64,000 nucleotides of DNA, taken from the NCBI GenBank assembly GCA_035268885.1, contig DATFKA010000008.1, positions 1-64,000 on the forward strand. The letters run 5' to 3'. Both the position numbers and the translations under genes were made by a program. Of the stretch, positions 1-8,398 are shown in pieces (within the stretch, counting starts at the first letter, position 1; each line of letters starts with the position of its first letter). The notes below the pieces were generated by a model, which worked only from the letters and a program-made list of their open reading frames with translations, did no database searches and was not told the DNA's origin. The DNA is from DATFKA01 sp035268885. GTDB taxonomy: Bacteria; Bacteroidota; Bacteroidia; Chitinophagales; Saprospiraceae.

Positions 1-509
1 CCAGACGGGCCCGTATAGGCCGGCTTTAGGCTTTACCCGGAAAGCGCAGCGTAAAGAAATGGCTCATTCAGCGGGTGGGTTTTGCTTCTTTTGCCCTACA
101 AAAGAAGGGATAGTTTAGCTAAAGTCTCCGCTGATCAAGCACCTTTCCTATATTCATCCGCGTTTTGGTGTGCGCTAGCTCGTGGGTATTTCATTTTTTT
201 AAAATAAAATGTTTTAATAAGAAGCTAGTTTTTAATGTTTATTGTGCCATATCATAATTAAATAGTACCGTTTTCGAATTTGTTGTGCTCAAATATAGGG
301 GTCTCGCCAGACAGAATACATATCTTTATTTTTAATATAGAAAAATAAGTAATTTTGTTAGAACAGCACTCCATATTGTCCTATTAACCCAACAATTTAT
401 TTTAAATCCTTTCCCAAAAGCCGGTCAATTATCCATTTAACAGAAATGGATGGAAAAAGCATTGCACTATATTCTATAACGACAAGATATTTTAAAGCCT
501 CCCAAACTT
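1..509. other. gene-free leader region
   Basis: No convincing coding frame is seen on either strand. The first ~180 bases are GC-richer and contain a short perfect hairpin (listed separately). The rest is AT-rich and probably carries the promoter of the metalloprotease that starts at 510. The window edge may cut a repeat or the end of an upstream unit. Confidence 0.5.
85..107. repeat. short perfect inverted repeat
   Basis: CTTCTTTTG and CAAAAGAAG form 9-bp arms around a 5-base loop. The layout (a pyrimidine/T-rich arm, a short GC loop, an A-rich arm ending in AAG) resembles the hairpin at 19553-19580, so both may belong to one dispersed palindrome family. It could equally be a terminator of a gene beyond the window edge. 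Confidence 0.45.
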
Positions 510-2156
510 ATGATAAAATTAGACAACTTTATCTTGGTGGTGCTGCTCGTTAGTATGATGATGACCCTTCCGGCTATTACTACTGCGCAGCGCAACTGTC
601 AGACGATGGACAATCTGCAGCTTATGCAGCTTTTTGATCCGGAGATATCCGACCGAATGCGGGCTATCGAGCGGCACACACAGAATTATTTACCCATTAC
701 GGAATTGCGCAGCGAGCAAAAAATCATTATCCCTGTGGTTATACATATTGTATATGCTCATCAGGGAGAAAATCTTTCAATGGATTTGATTCGCTCACAG
801 ATGGCCGTTCTAAATGAAGATTACAACCGCTTAAATGCGGATCGTAACGAAGCCTGGCCCCAGGCAGCTAGCGTGGACATAGAATTTCGGTTGGCGGAAT
901 TAGATCCCGCCGGGAATCCCACCAATGGGATCGTGCGGAAGTTCACTAATAAATCCTACTTCACTTCTCGTAATGCCATAAAGTTTGACAAGGATGGTGG
1001 CTCTAATGCTTGGCCGGCATCCGATTATCTGAATATTTGGGTAGGAGACCTGAGTGGTAGACAGATGGGCTTTGCGCAGTTCCCGGGCGCAGGACCTGCT
1101 TCTACTGATGGAGTGGTTATCGATTATGCCTATTTCGGGAGAAGATCTGATAAAGTAAGGTATGGCCTGGGTAGGACAACCACGCACGAGGTTGGTCATT
1201 GGCTCAACCTCAGACATATCTGGGGGGATGGCGATTGCGGTAGGGATGATTATGTAAGCGATACTCCCCGGGCTAGTCTGCCCACTTACGGTTGTCAACC
1301 CAATAAAAATACCTGTTCGGGAGGAGACCGGGATATGGTAGAGAATTTTATGGATTACACGAATGATCCCTGCATGAACCTGTTCACCGGGGGGCAAAAA
1401 GCGCGTATGCGTGCCTTATTTATGCCGGGAGGGTTTAGGTCTTCTATGTTAGATTCCCGGGGTCTGAAGCGCAATGCGGATGCTACGGGAAATGATGATA
1501 ATTCATATACAGAAGAAGTCAATACGGAGCCGGAGGTAGAGGAGGAAACAACTCCGGTAGAGGAGCCTGCCGAAGAACAGTCTGCTTGCGCAGCACCCCA
1601 AAACCTGAGTGCTTCCATCTCCGGTAACGGATTTATTGCCAGTTGGTCGGGTAGTAGCGAGAAATACGTTTTTCAGATTCAACTTCCCGGTATCAATCAA
1701 TGGTTTGGTTTTACCACCCCTCTGCAGGAGCTGAGGATTGCCGGGCTTCGGGCGGGAATTAAATATACGGCTCGGGTAAAGTCGGTCTGTGCAGATGATA
1801 CCGAGAGTGATTGGCAATACTTCGTCCTTTCATTAGATCGTTTATCCAGTACCGAAAAATGGCTAAGGGCAATGCCTAATCCGGCACGCAATACGGTGCT
1901 GGTAGATTGGAAAACACCAGATTTTCTTCTCGATTTAAATGCGATAAATGTTCACGACAGAATAAGGAAAGTTAAGCCTGCCAACACCCTGGCATTATAC
2001 AATATGGTAGGGCAGCGGGTATTATCGGAGCCTGTGGACCCTCGAGTACAGACCAGGCGATTAGCTTTAGATAATCTGGAACCAGGGATGTATTTGATCG
2101 TATTGCACGATGAAGATGGTCATCTTATTCAGCAGGAAAAATTAATTATACACTAA
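510..2156 (+). CDS. secreted M43-type (pappalysin-like) metalloprotease with T9SS sorting domain
   Basis: 548 aa. An N-terminal signal peptide (about residues 1-26, ending in TTAQ) is followed by a zinc metalloprotease domain with HEVGHWLNLRH at 226-236 (the extended HExxHxxxxxH zinc site) and the Met-turn MDYT at 281-284. This matches the cytophagalysin/pappalysin branch of metzincins. An acidic Glu/Pro-rich linker (about 333-358) leads to a fibronectin-III-like domain (about 360-445). The C-terminal ~80 residues begin with PNPARNTVLVDW and end like a type-A T9SS sorting signal. Expected role: an exported or surface-anchored endoprotease. The start is the only ATG ahead of the signal peptide. 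The substrate is unknown. Confidence 0.9.
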   Translation: MIKLDNFILVVLLVSMMMTLPAITTAQRNCQTMDNLQLMQLFDPEISDRMRAIERHTQNYLPITELRSEQKIIIPVVIHIVYAHQGENLSMDLIRSQMAVLNEDYNRLNADRNEAWPQAASVDIEFRLAELDPAGNPTNGIVRKFTNKSYFTSRNAIKFDKDGGSNAWPASDYLNIWVGDLSGRQMGFAQFPGAGPASTDGVVIDYAYFGRRSDKVRYGLGRTTTHEVGHWLNLRHIWGDGDCGRDDYVSDTPRASLPTYGCQPNKNTCSGGDRDMVENFMDYTNDPCMNLFTGGQKARMRALFMPGGFRSSMLDSRGLKRNADATGNDDNSYTEEVNTEPEVEEETTPVEEPAEEQSACAAPQNLSASISGNGFIASWSGSSEKYVFQIQLPGINQWFGFTTPLQELRIAGLRAGIKYTARVKSVCADDTESDWQYFVLSLDRLSSTEKWLRAMPNPARNTVLVDWKTPDFLLDLNAINVHDRIRKVKPANTLALYNMVGQRVLSEPVDPRVQTRRLALDNLEPGMYLIVLHDEDGHLIQQEKLIIH

Positions 2157-2170
2157 TGAACAATAGATAC

Positions 2171-2986
2171 TTATAGCCTATTTAAGGGGTCGGCAGGATC
2201 AATTCTGTCGGCTTTTTTATTTTTTACGCCCAGGTATTTAATTTCTTTGATATTATAGTAAGTGATCTCCGTCTGGCGGGCTATTCCCAATTGACCTCTC
2301 GTATTGACATTAACTATTTTCCCTGTAAAGGGAGATCCTCCCGGTTCGCAATACATAGCTTCTTTCTGATAGAGGAATAAGTGCTTTAAATAATCTTGCT
2401 GGATTTGTGAAAGCTTACCAGAGCGAAGTTGTTGGTATCTCTGTTCCAGGTGCTGCAAGAGCGAGGAGAAGAGGTCTGGCAAATCGAAGGTTTTTCCCGT
2501 TTCCAGGGCCAGGGAGCTGGCATTGTCCAGTCCTTTAGGAAAATGCTCTTGATTCACGTTCAATCCAATGCCAATAATGCTGTTTTGGATTTTTTTGCCG
2601 CTCAGGCTGTTTTGAATGAGAATACCACAGACTTTTTTCTCTTCGATGTAGATATCATTTGGCCATTTGACATAAACGCTTTTGGGGCAAAGCGTCGATA
2701 AAAAATCGCGGATCGCCAGAGAAACCGCCTGACTGAGGACAAATTGCTGCGGAGCGGGCAAGAAGCCAGGGGATAAAATTAGACTAAAAGTCAGGTTTTT
2801 TCCGGGGCTGACTTCCCAGGTACTGCCAATTTGGCCTCTGCCTGCGGACTGATAGTCGGCCAATATGACCGTTCCTTCACTTGGTCTGCTTTTTGATAAC
2901 AATTCTTGTGCATAGGCATTCGTCGAAGGTAGGCGATCGAAGTGCAGGAGAACCTTTCCAATAAAAACTGTGTTTTTAACTTGCAA
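2171..2986 (-). CDS. birA: biotin-[acetyl-CoA carboxylase] ligase
   Basis: 271 aa. It activates biotin as biotinyl-AMP and transfers it to the lysine of biotin-carboxyl-carrier proteins in the cytoplasm. The biotinyl ligase core shows GRGQIG (49-54) and KWPND (107-111), the family's adenylate/biotin-binding signatures. There is no N-terminal helix-turn-helix, so it is a monofunctional ligase and not a repressor. The start codon is TTG: an in-frame TAA lies a short way upstream and no ATG exists before the conserved core. It is divergent from rsfS, with 71 bp between the starts. Confidence 0.93.
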   Translation of the reverse strand: MQVKNTVFIGKVLLHFDRLPSTNAYAQELLSKSRPSEGTVILADYQSAGRGQIGSTWEVSPGKNLTFSLILSPGFLPAPQQFVLSQAVSLAIRDFLSTLCPKSVYVKWPNDIYIEEKKVCGILIQNSLSGKKIQNSIIGIGLNVNQEHFPKGLDNASSLALETGKTFDLPDLFSSLLQHLEQRYQQLRSGKLSQIQQDYLKHLFLYQKEAMYCEPGGSPFTGKIVNVNTRGQLGIARQTEITYYNIKEIKYLGVKNKKADRIDPADPLNRL

Positions 2987-3057
2987 GCGTATTTTTTTTG
3001 TACTTTAGTAAGGAATACAAGGTACTCGACGAATTGTTAAATCTAAAATAATAGTAT

Positions 3058-3450
3058 TTGAATTTGCATTCTCAAGTAAAACTAAATAAGGAGTCTATCT
3101 CCACCGAAGCATTAAATGATCTGATCATTGACAGTATCAGAGACATTAAAGGAAAAAATATTGTAAAGCTAGACCTCAGAAAGTTAGATGATGCACCCAC
3201 AGATTATTTCGTGATTTGTGAGGGGGATTCCGTTACTCAGGTTAAAGCCATCTCGGAAAACATTAATCTTCGACTTAAGAAAGAAGCTAACACCATGGCG
3301 AGCCACGTTGAAGGCGGAAGTGGTGCCACCTGGATATGCATGGACTATTTTGATGTAGTTATTCATATTTTCCATCCTGAGAAAAGAGAATTTTACCAGT
3401 TGGAAGCTTTATGGAGTGACGCGGATGTGACAGAATATGCCAGTTTGTAG
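3058..3450 (+). CDS. rsfS: ribosome silencing factor RsfS (Iojap/YbeB family)
   Basis: 130 aa. It binds ribosomal protein L14 on the large subunit and blocks subunit joining when nutrients are short. Family signatures are visible: DLRKLDDAPTDYFVICEGDS, the SHVEGG segment, WICMDYFDVVIHIF and the FY.LE.LW C-terminus. The only upstream start candidates are TTG codons (3058 or 3064); the first ATG would delete conserved residues. It lies between birA (divergent) and ftsH (same strand, 128 bp later), an arrangement common in Bacteroidota. Confidence 0.92.
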   Translation: MNLHSQVKLNKESISTEALNDLIIDSIRDIKGKNIVKLDLRKLDDAPTDYFVICEGDSVTQVKAISENINLRLKKEANTMASHVEGGSGATWICMDYFDVVIHIFHPEKREFYQLEALWSDADVTEYASL

Positions 3451-3578
3451 CATAAAGATCGCATTTTATCGAATTTACAAAACGTTTAAGCCCCAGGGGC
3501 GTTATACTAATCAAAATATTTAAGCGTATACACCCTTCCAGGAACTAGTTTGCTGGTCTAAAATGAAAAAGAGTCTTA

Positions 3579-5600
3579 ATGGAAAATAACAATAATAATT
3601 CGGAAAATAAGGGAAATGGACCCAGCAGGTTCAATTCCTTCTGGATTTATGGTATTATCGCCCTTACCCTGATCGCCTATACCCTGGTCAGTAATAGTAT
3701 TGGTGCGCCCGAGGCTAAACTCGATAAATACCGTCTGAAGCAAATGCTGGAGAAAAGGCATGTGGAGAGTATTTTGGTAGTTAATGAGAAACAGGCCTAT
3801 ATCACGCTGAAGGATAATTATCTGGAAAACGAAGAATATCAGGATGCGCAGAAAACCAATTTCGGCGGGGACCGTCCTCACTATACCAAAGAAGTAGGCC
3901 CCCTTGATAAGTTTCAGGAGTTTGTGGAAGATGCACAGGAAGATGCTGATATTCCCGAAGAAGAGCAGGTCTATGTAACTTACGAAACACGGGAAAATTA
4001 CCTTTATCCTATTCTTGGGTGGCTATTGCCTTTAATCATCATTGTCGCTATCTGGTTATTTATTATGCGTCGGGTGAGCGGTGGAGGAGCCGGACCGGGC
4101 GCTCAGATTTTCAATATTGGAAAATCTAAAGCGACGCTATTTGATCAAAATGCTAAGGTAAATGTCACCTTTGCGGATGTAGCGGGTCTGGATGAGGCCA
4201 AAGAAGAGGTAATGGAAGTGGTAGATTTCCTGAAAAACCCAAAGAAATATACCGCATTGGGAGGTAAGATTCCCAAGGGTGTTTTACTGGTGGGCCCTCC
4301 CGGAACGGGTAAAACCCTTCTGGCAAAAGCCGTTGCCGGCGAAGCAGGCGTACCCTTCTTCTCCATTTCTGGTTCCGACTTTGTAGAAATGTTTGTTGGG
4401 GTAGGTGCTTCACGCGTACGTGACTTATTTAAACAAGCTAGAGAAAAGGCACCTTGTATCATCTTTATTGATGAGATTGATGCGATTGGTCGCGCCCGTG
4501 GAGGAAACCGTATGCAGGGTGGTAATGATGAGCGAGAGAATACGCTCAACCAGTTATTGGTAGAAATGGATGGGTTTAGTACCGATAAAGGGGTAATCCT
4601 GATGGCAGCGACCAACCGACCGGACGTATTGGATACTGCTCTGTTGCGCCCCGGACGTTTCGATCGCCAGATCGGTATTGATCGGCCAGATTTGCGCGGA
4701 CGGGAAGCGATCTTCAAGGTCCACCTGAAAAATATAAAGACCAATTCAGATATCCAGCCAGAGACACTGGCCGAAATGACACCTGGTTTTGCCGGGGCCG
4801 ATATCGCTAACGTTTGTAATGAAGCCGCGCTGGTAGCCGCTCGTCGTAATAAATCAGCGGTGGATATGGATGACTTCAACCATGCCCTGGATCGAGTCAT
4901 TGGTGGTCTGGAAAAGAAGAACAAATTAATCTCTCCCGAAGAGAAGAAAATCATTGCCTATCACGAAGCCGGACACGCGGTCTGTGGTTGGTTCCTGGAG
5001 CATGCTTCTCCACTGGTGAAAGTAACCATCGTACCGCGGGGCATTGGAACACTGGGGTATGCTCAATACCTGCCTAAAGAGGAATATATTACTCGTACCG
5101 AGCAGCTGTTGGATCGCATGTGTATGACTTTTGGTGGCCGTGCTGCGGAAAATATTGTATTCGGTAAGGTATCGACTGGGGCACAGAGTGACCTAGATCA
5201 GGTGACCAAAATGGCTTACAGTATGATCTCTGTGTTCGGTATGAACGAAAAAGTGGGCCAGGTCTCTTTCTACGGAATGCAGAACGAGTCTTTCAATAAA
5301 CCTTTCTCTGACATGACGGCCTCCATGATTGATGAAGAGGTGCGGAATCTGGTAAATAGCCAGTATAAAAGAGCGCAGGAATTATTGACCGAAAGAAGAG
5401 ATGAGTTAGAAAAATTAGCGCAGGCGCTGCTAGAGAAGGAAGTGCTCGTTAAATCAGACGTCGAACGACTGATTGGACAGCGGCCTTCAGGAAGTCCTAA
5501 TAAGGAAGATAACATACAGACGCCTCCCATCGATGCTCCAAATACCAACATGAATGGTTCGGACTCTTTTATCGAGGATGCGGACGTTATTGATGAATAA
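3579..5600 (+). CDS. ftsH: ATP-dependent zinc metalloprotease FtsH
   Basis: 673 aa. Membrane-anchored AAA+ protease that extracts and degrades misfolded membrane proteins and regulatory substrates. TM1 is at about residues 21-41 and TM2 at about 141-163, with an extracytoplasmic domain between them. Walker A GPPGTGKT is at 239-246, Walker B is IIFIDEIDAIG, and the second region of homology includes RPGRFDRQI. The zinc site HEAGH is at 462-466. The last ~40 residues are acidic and variable, as usual. A nearby ATG at 3563 is out of frame, so 3579 is the start. A bidirectional terminator follows. Confidence 0.98.
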   Translation: MENNNNNSENKGNGPSRFNSFWIYGIIALTLIAYTLVSNSIGAPEAKLDKYRLKQMLEKRHVESILVVNEKQAYITLKDNYLENEEYQDAQKTNFGGDRPHYTKEVGPLDKFQEFVEDAQEDADIPEEEQVYVTYETRENYLYPILGWLLPLIIIVAIWLFIMRRVSGGGAGPGAQIFNIGKSKATLFDQNAKVNVTFADVAGLDEAKEEVMEVVDFLKNPKKYTALGGKIPKGVLLVGPPGTGKTLLAKAVAGEAGVPFFSISGSDFVEMFVGVGASRVRDLFKQAREKAPCIIFIDEIDAIGRARGGNRMQGGNDERENTLNQLLVEMDGFSTDKGVILMAATNRPDVLDTALLRPGRFDRQIGIDRPDLRGREAIFKVHLKNIKTNSDIQPETLAEMTPGFAGADIANVCNEAALVAARRNKSAVDMDDFNHALDRVIGGLEKKNKLISPEEKKIIAYHEAGHAVCGWFLEHASPLVKVTIVPRGIGTLGYAQYLPKEEYITRTEQLLDRMCMTFGGRAAENIVFGKVSTGAQSDLDQVTKMAYSMISVFGMNEKVGQVSFYGMQNESFNKPFSDMTASMIDEEVRNLVNSQYKRAQELLTERRDELEKLAQALLEKEVLVKSDVERLIGQRPSGSPNKEDNIQTPPIDAPNTNMNGSDSFIEDADVIDE

Positions 5601-5623
5601 GAAGGATTATTTCTCACTTTCGT

Positions 5624-5669
5624 AAAAAAATTAGGCAGTTGACCATCAGATCAGCTACCTAATTTTTTT
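5624..5669. terminator. bidirectional intrinsic terminator
   Basis: An A-rich arm plus TTAGGCAG (5624-5638) pairs with CTACCTAA plus a T-run (5655-5669), with one G-T pair. It ends transcription of ftsH (+) and of the convergent EamA gene (-). Its right arm overlaps the last codon of the EamA gene at 5659. Confidence 0.75.
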
Positions 5670-6552
5670 TGCGCATACGTCGGGCTAAAAGCGGATGTCC
5701 AAAAACTGCTGCCAAAATAATACCTACCCCCCAATAAAAACCAGCACTTAATTCTTCATTTTCGTTTAAGATTAGCCAGGCCAGAATGATACCGTAGACC
5801 GGTTCCAGGTTTAAGGCTAGATTAGAAGTGAATGCGGAGACGTATTTAAGGGCCTTTAAATTGAGGGCATAAGCAAAGGTCGTACAAAGTAGTGCTAAAA
5901 TGATCAGGTAAATCCAGTCATCTAGTCGGGGGGGGATCATATTGAGCCGAACATTACCCAGCCAGCTGTAGAGGGGAATCAATAGACTCAAAAACAACCA
6001 GGCACTACCCAATTCCAGAAATGTGATACTTAATTCATTGGTTTTGCTGATCTGCTTTTTATTCATAATCGCAAAGAGGGAGGATAAAAAAGCGGAGACC
6101 ATGGCAACCCATAAACCCGTCAGCAAGGAGAAATCCGTCGCGTTAACAACCAGGATCATACCGGGAACAATCATCAAACTCAACCATACTTCATACCACT
6201 TTATTTTTTGTCGAAAAAAGACCGGCTCAAGAAAAGCGGTAAAAATGGAGGTCGTCGACATACCCACCAGACAGATGGAGACATTGGAGAGCTTTACCGC
6301 ACCATAAAAGGTAACCCAGTGCAAGCCCACGATAATACCAATACCCGCAAAAGTCAGGATCGTTGATAAGGGCAGACTCTTGAATAGATATCGTACCCGA
6401 ATCAGGAAGAGCAGAGATATACTGGTCAGTAATACCCGCCACCAAACGATGACAATGGCGGATAAGTCCATCAAGCCTCCCAGTAAGGCGGTTAGGCCAA
6501 AGAGCAATACTGCCAGGTGTAATTCGAAATAAGCCTTCTGCTCGGGCTTCAT
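5659..6552 (-). CDS. EamA/DMT-family transporter
   Basis: 297 aa, almost wholly hydrophobic, with about ten predicted transmembrane helices in two repeated EamA halves. This is the layout of drug/metabolite-superfamily exporters (RhaT/YdcZ-like). The cargo cannot be read from sequence; relatives export amino acids, metabolites or toxic compounds through the inner membrane. The short, positively charged C-terminus (LLARRMRKKN) suggests a cytoplasmic tail. Monocistronic, convergent with ftsH. Confidence 0.88.
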   Translation of the reverse strand: MKPEQKAYFELHLAVLLFGLTALLGGLMDLSAIVIVWWRVLLTSISLLFLIRVRYLFKSLPLSTILTFAGIGIIVGLHWVTFYGAVKLSNVSICLVGMSTTSIFTAFLEPVFFRQKIKWYEVWLSLMIVPGMILVVNATDFSLLTGLWVAMVSAFLSSLFAIMNKKQISKTNELSITFLELGSAWLFLSLLIPLYSWLGNVRLNMIPPRLDDWIYLIILALLCTTFAYALNLKALKYVSAFTSNLALNLEPVYGIILAWLILNENEELSAGFYWGVGIILAAVFGHPLLARRMRKKN

Positions 6553-6624
6553 TAGCTATGTTTTAATCAAAATTAGCTAAATCCTTTCGAATATTTCTAC
6601 TGACTTACTGGCCTATTGATGCCT

Positions 6625-7224
6625 TTAGCTTGATGGTGCTGGTTTTCTGGCCAGTAGCCAGGTTAGTGAGCCTAGCACAAAAGCAGCTAACAAGATTTTC
6701 AGGTAGCCCGGCATTGCCGGTAAATTGGTCACAGGTTCTTGCGGTTGCGGCGTTTCGTACCCACCAAAGTAGCGGGTGAAGGGGCCAGTTCCACTGGTGG
6801 CTATGGTGATAACCTCACAGGCGCGTCCAAGATTCTCAGGGTCGGTAGCCGCGATGCCAGGGTCCGTATTGGTCCAATTGGCCTGAGCGGTTTGACATAC
6901 GGTGATGGTTCCTAGGGAGCGTCCCACACTAAAGGAGAACCGAGTGCCCAGATCACCATTGGCGCCAGCATTTTCAAGAGAAGTAAAGCCACGATCAATT
7001 TCTGTACCGCTATTGTTATAAATCACAAATTCCCAGCCAGTCAGTGCATTACCACTTGGGGGGGCACCTACAGCGGTGACAATCTCATCGTTGCTTCCAT
7101 TCTGATTGATATCATTGTACTTGATGATGCGGTATAAGACAGCAGCGTCATCATCTGGTACAAAAGCAGAAGTGGTGGATAATATAATGGTGAAGGCAAA
7201 TAGCGTTACGATCGTTTTTTTCAT
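6625..7224 (-). CDS. secreted protein with C-terminal membrane anchor, function unknown
   Basis: 199 aa. A signal peptide (about 1-20) precedes a Gly/Thr/Asn-rich region that reads like a beta-sandwich, with a segment resembling Cna-B/SdrD-like prealbumin folds (LYRIIKYNDINQNGSNDE, then ALTGWEFVIYNN). It has two cysteines, spaced so that a disulfide is possible. A Pro-rich stretch leads into a C-terminal hydrophobic helix (about 173-193) followed by RKPAPSS, so the protein is probably tethered to a membrane. I do not recognise a named family. Confidence 0.65.
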   Translation of the reverse strand: MKKTIVTLFAFTIILSTTSAFVPDDDAAVLYRIIKYNDINQNGSNDEIVTAVGAPPSGNALTGWEFVIYNNSGTEIDRGFTSLENAGANGDLGTRFSFSVGRSLGTITVCQTAQANWTNTDPGIAATDPENLGRACEVITIATSGTGPFTRYFGGYETPQPQEPVTNLPAMPGYLKILLAAFVLGSLTWLLARKPAPSS

Positions 7225-7326
7225 AAGAATTAAGTGTTTTGGTCATCAGATAGTAAAAATAGTCATTTTTTTCTTTAATAAGAAGATCTTGGCAGCAAAA
7301 CCTGCTTCTTTACAACTTCAATAAGT

Positions 7327-7497
7327 GGTACAAAGTGAATTCATTTGGTCAAAACATTGGGCTACATGAACAATTTTTTACTTTCGTTATTTGAATACTT
7401 AGAGGCATACTTAAAAACGAAATGCAAACAAACTCTACGCTTATCTTTAAATGAAGATTGGTAGTACCTTAGATTCAAAGTGAATTCATTTTGAACC
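7327..7497. mobile_element. MITE-like element, copy A (171 bp)
   Basis: The ends are imperfect inverted repeats: the left arm 7327-7350 starts GGTACAAAGTGAATTC and the right arm 7474-7497 ends CATTTTGAACC, with 18 of the first 22 positions matching when inverted. The first 28 bases match copy B at 41524 at 27 positions. The interior has no open frame. No clear target duplication is seen here. It occupies the 5' region of the peroxiredoxin gene and may supply or disturb its promoter. Confidence 0.6.
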
Positions 7498-7526
7498 ATT
7501 CCTTAAATCACATAAAAAAACTTTAC

Positions 7527-7994
7527 ATGGTAAAAGTTGGAGATCAGGCACCAGACTTTACATTGGTAGCCGATGACAAAAAAGAGGTTTCCCTTACTGA
7601 CCACAAAGGAAAAAACGTTGTGCTTTTATTTTTTCCGATGGCTTTCACAAGTGTCTGTACAGAAGAGCTTTGTACGATGCGCGATGGTATTAGTGAATAC
7701 AATAATATGGATGCCAATATTCTGGCCGTATCCGTAGATTCACCATTTACCCTAGATAAATTCAAGGCGGATCAAAACCTGAACTTTCCCTTGCTTTCAG
7801 ACTTTAATAAAGAAGCTTCGCAAGCTTATGGAGCTTATTACGATGAGTTCGTTTTTGGACTGAAAGGTGTGTCTAAGCGATCTGCCTTTGTAATCGACAA
7901 AGAAGGAACCATCCGCTACGCCGAAGTGTTGGATAATGCAGGAGAATTACCGAACTTTACGGCCATCAAGGAGACCCTTTCTTCCTTAAACTAA
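7527..7994 (+). CDS. peroxiredoxin (AhpC/TSA-BCP type)
   Basis: 155 aa. Thiol peroxidase that reduces H2O2 and organic peroxides in the cytoplasm. The thioredoxin-like fold starts MVKVGDQAPDFTL. The peroxidatic cysteine lies in FPMAFTSVC (the PxxxTxxC signature), and a second cysteine five residues on (CTEELC) fits the resolving position of BCP-like atypical 2-Cys enzymes. The ATG at 7527 is chosen because the longer frame from TTG 7491 would begin inside the right end of the repeat element and adds a non-conserved 12 residues. Confidence 0.9.
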   Translation: MVKVGDQAPDFTLVADDKKEVSLTDHKGKNVVLLFFPMAFTSVCTEELCTMRDGISEYNNMDANILAVSVDSPFTLDKFKADQNLNFPLLSDFNKEASQAYGAYYDEFVFGLKGVSKRSAFVIDKEGTIRYAEVLDNAGELPNFTAIKETLSSLN

Positions 7995-8046
7995 AGGAAG
8001 CAGGCTTTGGGAGCGTCTCCACGAATTTGGAAAAAACAAAATAAAT

Positions 8047-8370
8047 ATGCTCACCCTGGCGCAAGTAGAAGAAGAAACCATTGTAGAAGAAGAGATTGAA
8101 TTGGATGAGGAATTGGCCGATACCGGCGTCGGTAACCAGGCTCGCCTAGTTGTCTACAATGATGATCATAATTCTTTCGACTGGGTTATTAAGTGTTTTA
8201 TTGAAGTACTGGAGCATTCCGAAGCCCAATCGGAGCAATTGGCTTTGTTGATTCATTTCAAAGGTAAGGCAACGGTAAAAACCGCACCGAAGCGAATCTT
8301 GAAGCCCAAGAAAGATGCCCTGGTAGACCGGGGGCTTTCCGCCGTCATCGAGGGGGGTGAAAAAGAGTAA
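8047..8370 (+). CDS. clpS: ATP-dependent Clp protease adaptor ClpS
   Basis: 107 aa. Adaptor that delivers N-end-rule substrates to ClpA/ClpC-ClpP. The core RLVVYNDDHNSFDWVIKCF carries the Asn-Asp residues that read substrate N-termini. It is followed by the helix that binds the Clp N-domain (AQSEQLALLIHFKGKATVK). The N-terminal ~30 residues are acidic and flexible, as expected for the part that enters the pore. It lies 52 bp after the peroxiredoxin gene on the same strand. Its end overlaps the longer, non-preferred start of the next frame. Confidence 0.92.
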   Translation: MLTLAQVEEETIVEEEIELDEELADTGVGNQARLVVYNDDHNSFDWVIKCFIEVLEHSEAQSEQLALLIHFKGKATVKTAPKRILKPKKDALVDRGLSAVIEGGEKE

Positions 8371-8398
8371 AACCACTATATTTCCTTTAAGAATAGCT

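Noticed and set aside
2186..2215. possible terminator between the metalloprotease and birA
   Set aside because: The TCGGC motifs there are direct, not inverted, repeats, and the bases encode the end of BirA.
4145..4954. 269-codon minus-strand frame inside ftsH
   Set aside because: It lies wholly antisense to a highly conserved gene; its Ser/Arg-rich makeup is the mirror of FtsH codons.
7491..7526. upstream TTG start extending the peroxiredoxin by 12 residues
   Set aside because: It lies in the right end of the repeat element, and the conserved family N-terminus starts at the ATG 7527.
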